A stretch of 64,000 nucleotides of DNA, from NCBI GenBank assembly GCA_027490195.1, contig JAIXYN010000046.1, positions 79,526 to 143,525 of the forward strand. Reading direction: 5' to 3'. The notes beneath the pieces were generated by a model. It saw only the letters and a program-made list of their open reading frames with translations. It had not been told where the DNA came from and searched no databases. This document shows, one piece after another, positions 61,234 to 64,000 of the stretch. The DNA comes from Verrucomicrobiaceae bacterium. GTDB lineage: Bacteria; Verrucomicrobiota; Verrucomicrobiia; Verrucomicrobiales; Verrucomicrobiaceae. A program made the translations under genes and the position numbers. Positions within the stretch are counted from its first letter, which is position 1. Each line of letters opens with the position of its first letter.

Positions 61234-62532
61234 TCAGGTCAGGCCGGTGATGGTGCCGGTGCTGGAGCCGAACTGGTCGGAGTTGACGCCGAGGCGTTGG
61301 AGGAGGGAGACAAAGAGGTTGCTGAGGGGGAGGTTGTTGTCGCGTTTGAAGGCGAGGTGCTGGCCGTGTTTGAAGCCACCGCCGGCGAGGAGGATGGGGA
61401 GGTTGTAGTTGTCGTGGGTGTTGGCGTCGCCCATGTTGCTGCCGAAGAGGACCATGGTGCGGTCGAGGAGGCGGGCTTCGTCTTCTTTTTTTGAGGCGAG
61501 GGATTGAATGAGTTTTTTGTAGAGGCGCATTTGTTCGCGATCGGCTTCTGCGAGCTGGCGTACTTTTTCTTCGGACTGACCGTGATGGCTGAGGCCGTGG
61601 TAGCCTTCGGTGGTGTTTTCGTTGTCGTGGAGATGAAAGGCGGGGGTGGCGAAGGCATCGACCATGAGGGTGACGATGCGGGTGGAGTCGGACTCAAACG
61701 CGAGCTGCGCCATGGAGAGCATGAGATCGAGTTTTTCGAAGATGAGTTTTTTGTCGCGGATGTCTTCGGGCTCTGGCTGAGGAGCGACGGGCTTGGGTTT
61801 GAGCTCCCATTCGCGGGCGGTGAGAAGACGTTCTTCGACTTCGCGGACGGAGGTGAGGTATTGATCGAGACGCGCGCGGTCGGTGCTGCCGAGGTCGCGG
61901 CTGAGGCGCTTGGTTTGATCCATGAGCGTGTCGAGGATGCTGCCGCGTTCGTCGAGCTGCTGGAGTTGTTTTTTGACGGCGGCGGGATCGCCTTGGACGA
62001 ACATGCGGCGGAAGAGGGCGGGGGCGCTGTCTTCGGCGGGAAGGAGGACGCCGTCGCGGGTCCAGGAGAGGCTGCGGTTGGCTTTGTCGATGTTGACGCC
62101 GAGGTTGAGTGTTGGATAGCGGGTCTGCTGGCCGAGTTTTTCGGCGATGTATTGATCGAGGGAGATTTGGTTGCGGAAGCCGCTTTTGGTGGGGCCGCGT
62201 GCGGCGGTGAGGAAGCAGTTCTCGGCGCTGTGGCCGCCGTTGACGTCGGGGTGGGAGAGGCCGCTGAAGAGGGTGAACTCGTTGCGGACATCGGCGAGGG
62301 GCGCGAGGGTGGGAGAGAGCTCGTAGTCGCGGCCGGTATTTTTGGGGAAGAAGGGTTTTGGGAGGAAGCCGAGGTTGTTGGAGATGATGAGGAGGCGTTG
62401 GGGTGCTTTTGCCTGTGCGGCGCGTCCGAAGACTGGGCGAAGGCATTCCAGCATCGGGAGTGCGAGGGTCACGCCGGCGCCGCGCAAGAAGCGGCGGCGA
62501 GAAAGGGGTTTGGCGATATGGGGGGCGTGCAT
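61234..62532 (-). CDS. DUF1552 secreted protein
   Basis: This 432-residue protein has a Tat-like lead (RRRFLRGAGVTLALPMLECLRP) and the DUF1552 segments RLLIISNNLGFLPKPFF, LFSGLSHPDVNGGHSAENCFLTAA and late VLFGSNMGDANTHDNYNLPILLAGGGFKHGQH. DUF1552 usually neighbours a DUF1592/1588/1595 cytochrome-type gene. None is found here; upstream lies a hairpin array and an IS110 element, so the partner may have been lost or separated. The function is unknown. Confidence 0.85.
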   Translation of the reverse strand: MHAPHIAKPLSRRRFLRGAGVTLALPMLECLRPVFGRAAQAKAPQRLLIISNNLGFLPKPFFPKNTGRDYELSPTLAPLADVRNEFTLFSGLSHPDVNGGHSAENCFLTAARGPTKSGFRNQISLDQYIAEKLGQQTRYPTLNLGVNIDKANRSLSWTRDGVLLPAEDSAPALFRRMFVQGDPAAVKKQLQQLDERGSILDTLMDQTKRLSRDLGSTDRARLDQYLTSVREVEERLLTAREWELKPKPVAPQPEPEDIRDKKLIFEKLDLMLSMAQLAFESDSTRIVTLMVDAFATPAFHLHDNENTTEGYHGLSHHGQSEEKVRQLAEADREQMRLYKKLIQSLASKKEDEARLLDRTMVLFGSNMGDANTHDNYNLPILLAGGGFKHGQHLAFKRDNNLPLSNLFVSLLQRLGVNSDQFGSSTGTITGLT

Positions 62533-62671
62533 GGGACAATCAGATGGGGGACGTTTGGATGATGGTGAGCAAACGCGCGGGCAGATGTGCGGCGGGGCGT
62601 TTTGCAGACGCTGCTAGTACCTGTTGGGTGTGGTGGAGAGGTGGGTTTGCTTCCTGGTCGCTTGTTGCCAT

Positions 62672-62766
62672 ACCCAGGGGAGCACTCGCTAAAGCTCGGC
62701 ACCCCTGGGCTTGTCTCTATATTTCCCCATCCTTGAAGAGATAGAGCCGTCGCGCTAGCGATGGCC
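62672..62766. repeat. Three-hairpin repeat array
   Basis: Three hairpins lie in tandem. The first has stem CCCAGGGG/CCCCTGGG (62673-62680 and 62702-62709). The second has CTCTAT/ATAGAG (62715-62720 and 62741-62746). The third has GCCGTCGC/GCGATGGC with one G-T pair (62746-62753 and 62758-62765). CCCAGGG-type palindromes followed by smaller hairpins are widespread in PVC genomes and resemble REP/RAYT targets. The array lies between the DUF1552 gene and the IS110 element. Confidence 0.6.
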
Positions 62767-62779
62767 AAGGACTCGGAAT

Positions 62780-62960
62780 GGGAGCAGACACCAGCAGACC
62801 GCCCCTGGGCTCAGGAGTCAGAATCCTGAAGTTAGATAGGCGCTGGTGTCTGTCCCTGCCCGGCCGTGAAGCCGAACCATATCCAGTGCCCATTTTCACC
62901 AATGGCAGCCCGCAGACAAGCTCGAACTCATGCCGGGTTTCCCACCCTCGTCCTGCTCAA
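62780..62960 (+). ncRNA. Candidate bridge-type RNA of the IS110 element
   Basis: A perfect 11-bp stem, CAGACACCAGC (62785-62795) with GCTGGTGTCTG (62842-62852), encloses an internal hairpin TCAGGA-N7-TCCTGA. A second small hairpin (CCATT/AATGG, near 62892-62908) follows before the transposase start. IS110 elements of the IS621 type encode such a bridge RNA in the noncoding end upstream of the transposase, where loops pair with target and donor DNA. Position and structure match. The ends are estimates, and pairing with element ends could not be tested because the right end is outside the window. Confidence 0.55.
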
Positions 62961-62992
62961 CAAGGCCAGTCCCTGCACCCCATATCCCACCC

Positions 62993-63994
62993 ATGATCGC
63001 CTCATCTCCTCTGCCTGCCATGCCACGTCTTGGCATCGACATCAGCAAGCTCACCTTCGACGTGCATCTCTGCCAGCCTGGCGGCGGCACTCACAGCACG
63101 CAGTTTGCCAACAACCCGGAGGGCTTCGCGCTGCTCGACTCCTGGCTCTCGCAGCATCGCGCGGCCAAAACCCAGGCAGGCCTAGAGGCCACAGGCCCTT
63201 ACGGCGTCCTGCTGCTATGGCACCTGCACACCAAGGGACACACCGTCTATCAACTCAATCCCCGCCGCGTCAAAGACTACGCCCGCAGCCAGGGCCGTCG
63301 CGTCAAAACCGACGCTGTTGATGCCGCTGTCATCGCCGCCTATCTCAGAGCCTGTGAAGACCTCAAGCCCTGGCAGCCGGCCTCGCAGGCGCTGCAAGAC
63401 TTGCAGGACCTGGTGCGCCGTCGTGATCAGGTGATCATCTCGCTCAATGCCGAGCGTAACCGCAAGGAGAAAGGCACCAGCAAGATGGTGGTCGCATCGC
63501 TGGACCGGCTGATCAAAAACCTCAAGGCCGAGGTCTCCAAGCTCGACGAGGCCATTGAGGCTCATGTGCTCAAGCACACGGCCTTGCAGAAGAGCGTGCG
63601 TCTGCTGCGCTCCATCGACGGCGTAGGCCGTCTGGTGGCCGTGACCATCCTGGCCGAAGTGCCTCAGATCAGCGCCTTTGAGCGCGCACGCGATGTCGCG
63701 GCCTTCGCAGGCCTGACGCCGTCGTTGAGCCAGTCAGGCACCAGTGTGAAGCGGCGGGGAGCCATGACCAAGGAGGGCAGTGCGCTGTTGCGCAAGATGC
63801 TCTACATGGCCGCCCTGCAGGCTGTGAAGCGCACAAACAACGCCTTCCACTCATGCTACAACGCCTTTGTTGAACGCGGCAAATCCAAGATGTGTGCTCT
63901 GGGGGCCATCATGCACAAGATCATCCGTGTCGCTTTTGGCGTCCTCAAACATGACAATCCCTTCGTTAAAAACTTCGCCAAACTGGAGGCCTGA
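62993..63994 (+). CDS. IS110-family transposase
   Basis: This protein of about 333 residues has an N-terminal RuvC-like DEDD domain: GIDISKLTFDVHL (Asp), QAGLEATGPYG (Glu) and RVKTDAVDAAVIA (two Asp). The C-terminal Tnp20 domain reads AFAGLTPSLSQSGTSVKRRGAMTKEGSALLRKMLYMAA, with a catalytic-type Ser. These enzymes recombine DNA guided by a bridge RNA. The start could be ATG 62993 or 63020; neither has a ribosome-binding site. No frameshift or stop interrupts it, so it may be active. Confidence 0.92.
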   Translation: MIASSPLPAMPRLGIDISKLTFDVHLCQPGGGTHSTQFANNPEGFALLDSWLSQHRAAKTQAGLEATGPYGVLLLWHLHTKGHTVYQLNPRRVKDYARSQGRRVKTDAVDAAVIAAYLRACEDLKPWQPASQALQDLQDLVRRRDQVIISLNAERNRKEKGTSKMVVASLDRLIKNLKAEVSKLDEAIEAHVLKHTALQKSVRLLRSIDGVGRLVAVTILAEVPQISAFERARDVAAFAGLTPSLSQSGTSVKRRGAMTKEGSALLRKMLYMAALQAVKRTNNAFHSCYNAFVERGKSKMCALGAIMHKIIRVAFGVLKHDNPFVKNFAKLEA

Positions 63995-64000
63995 AAAAAA

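Larger units (their letters stand above)
62780..64000 (+). mobile_element. IS110-family insertion sequence (right end beyond window)
   Basis: The element comprises the structured noncoding left part and a DEDD/Tnp20 transposase. IS110 elements lack terminal inverted repeats, so the left boundary is only approximate and could lie further upstream in the hairpin array. The window ends 6 nt after the transposase stop, so the right end and any target duplication cannot be seen. Confidence 0.75.

Noticed and set aside
61504..62562. Long open + strand frame of 352 codons opposite the DUF1552 gene, and a 350-codon second minus frame
   Set aside because: The DUF1552 frame has full family motifs. The others are Glu/Gly/Ala- or Ser/Pro-rich composition artefacts of biased codons.

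Overview
The window looks like chromosomal DNA of a Verrucomicrobiota bacterium, most likely in the Verrucomicrobiales and Prosthecobacter/Verrucomicrobium-like. This is inferred from gene content: several planctomycete/verrucomicrobial DUF1501, DUF1552, DUF1549 and DUF1553 (PSCyt/PSD1) secreted proteins, an FGly sulfatase with EF-hands, an ECF sigma factor next to a Ser/Thr kinase, a very large secreted thioredoxin-fusion protein, and palindromic intergenic repeats of the PVC type. There is no rRNA, tRNA or CRISPR array.

Region 1 (1-11.1 kb, + strand) is an envelope operon. It holds the 3' end of a membrane protein, a DUF4175-like giant membrane protein, a secreted helical protein, a secreted alpha/alpha-barrel protein and a 1075-residue secreted protein ending in a TlpA-like thioredoxin. 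The last four overlap at start/stop codons. A UPF0175/DUF3368 toxin-antitoxin-like pair sits inside the cluster, between perfect 11-bp direct repeats.

Region 2 (11.1-19.5 kb, - strand) reads sigma factor, Ser/Thr kinase with TPR tail, autotransporter. Region 3 (19.5-27.7 kb) is mostly housekeeping: BioA, a PiT phosphate transporter with its DUF47 partner, a P-II protein, a DUF6263-like protein, a TPR protein, and a G3E GTPase divergent from an ArsR regulator with cysteine-rich tails on both proteins.

Region 4 (27.7-40.1 kb) carries membrane proteins, a sulfatase, a GT2 enzyme, an AraC regulator, a large secreted protein of unknown function, a RodZ-like HTH protein, a glycosidase-GT2 fusion and a DedA protein. 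Region 5 (39.2-41.9 kb) is a BlaI/BlaR1-type pair divergent from a lipoprotein gene preceded by two 22-bp palindromes, followed by a frameshifted pseudogene.

Region 6 (41.9-62.5 kb) is rich in secreted PVC families: a Tat-type protein, a DUF1501/DUF1553 pair, a YhcH protein, a ceramidase-like protein, a ferredoxin/LysR divergent pair, an orphan DUF1501, an MFS exporter and a lactate permease. It also contains a DUF1553 protein with an inserted discoidin-like domain directly downstream of a two-component system whose kinase carries two domains of the same type, and a DUF1552 protein. Region 7 (62.5-64 kb) is a hairpin array and an IS110-family transposase preceded by a strong candidate structured (bridge-type) RNA. 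The window ends just past the transposase stop codon.
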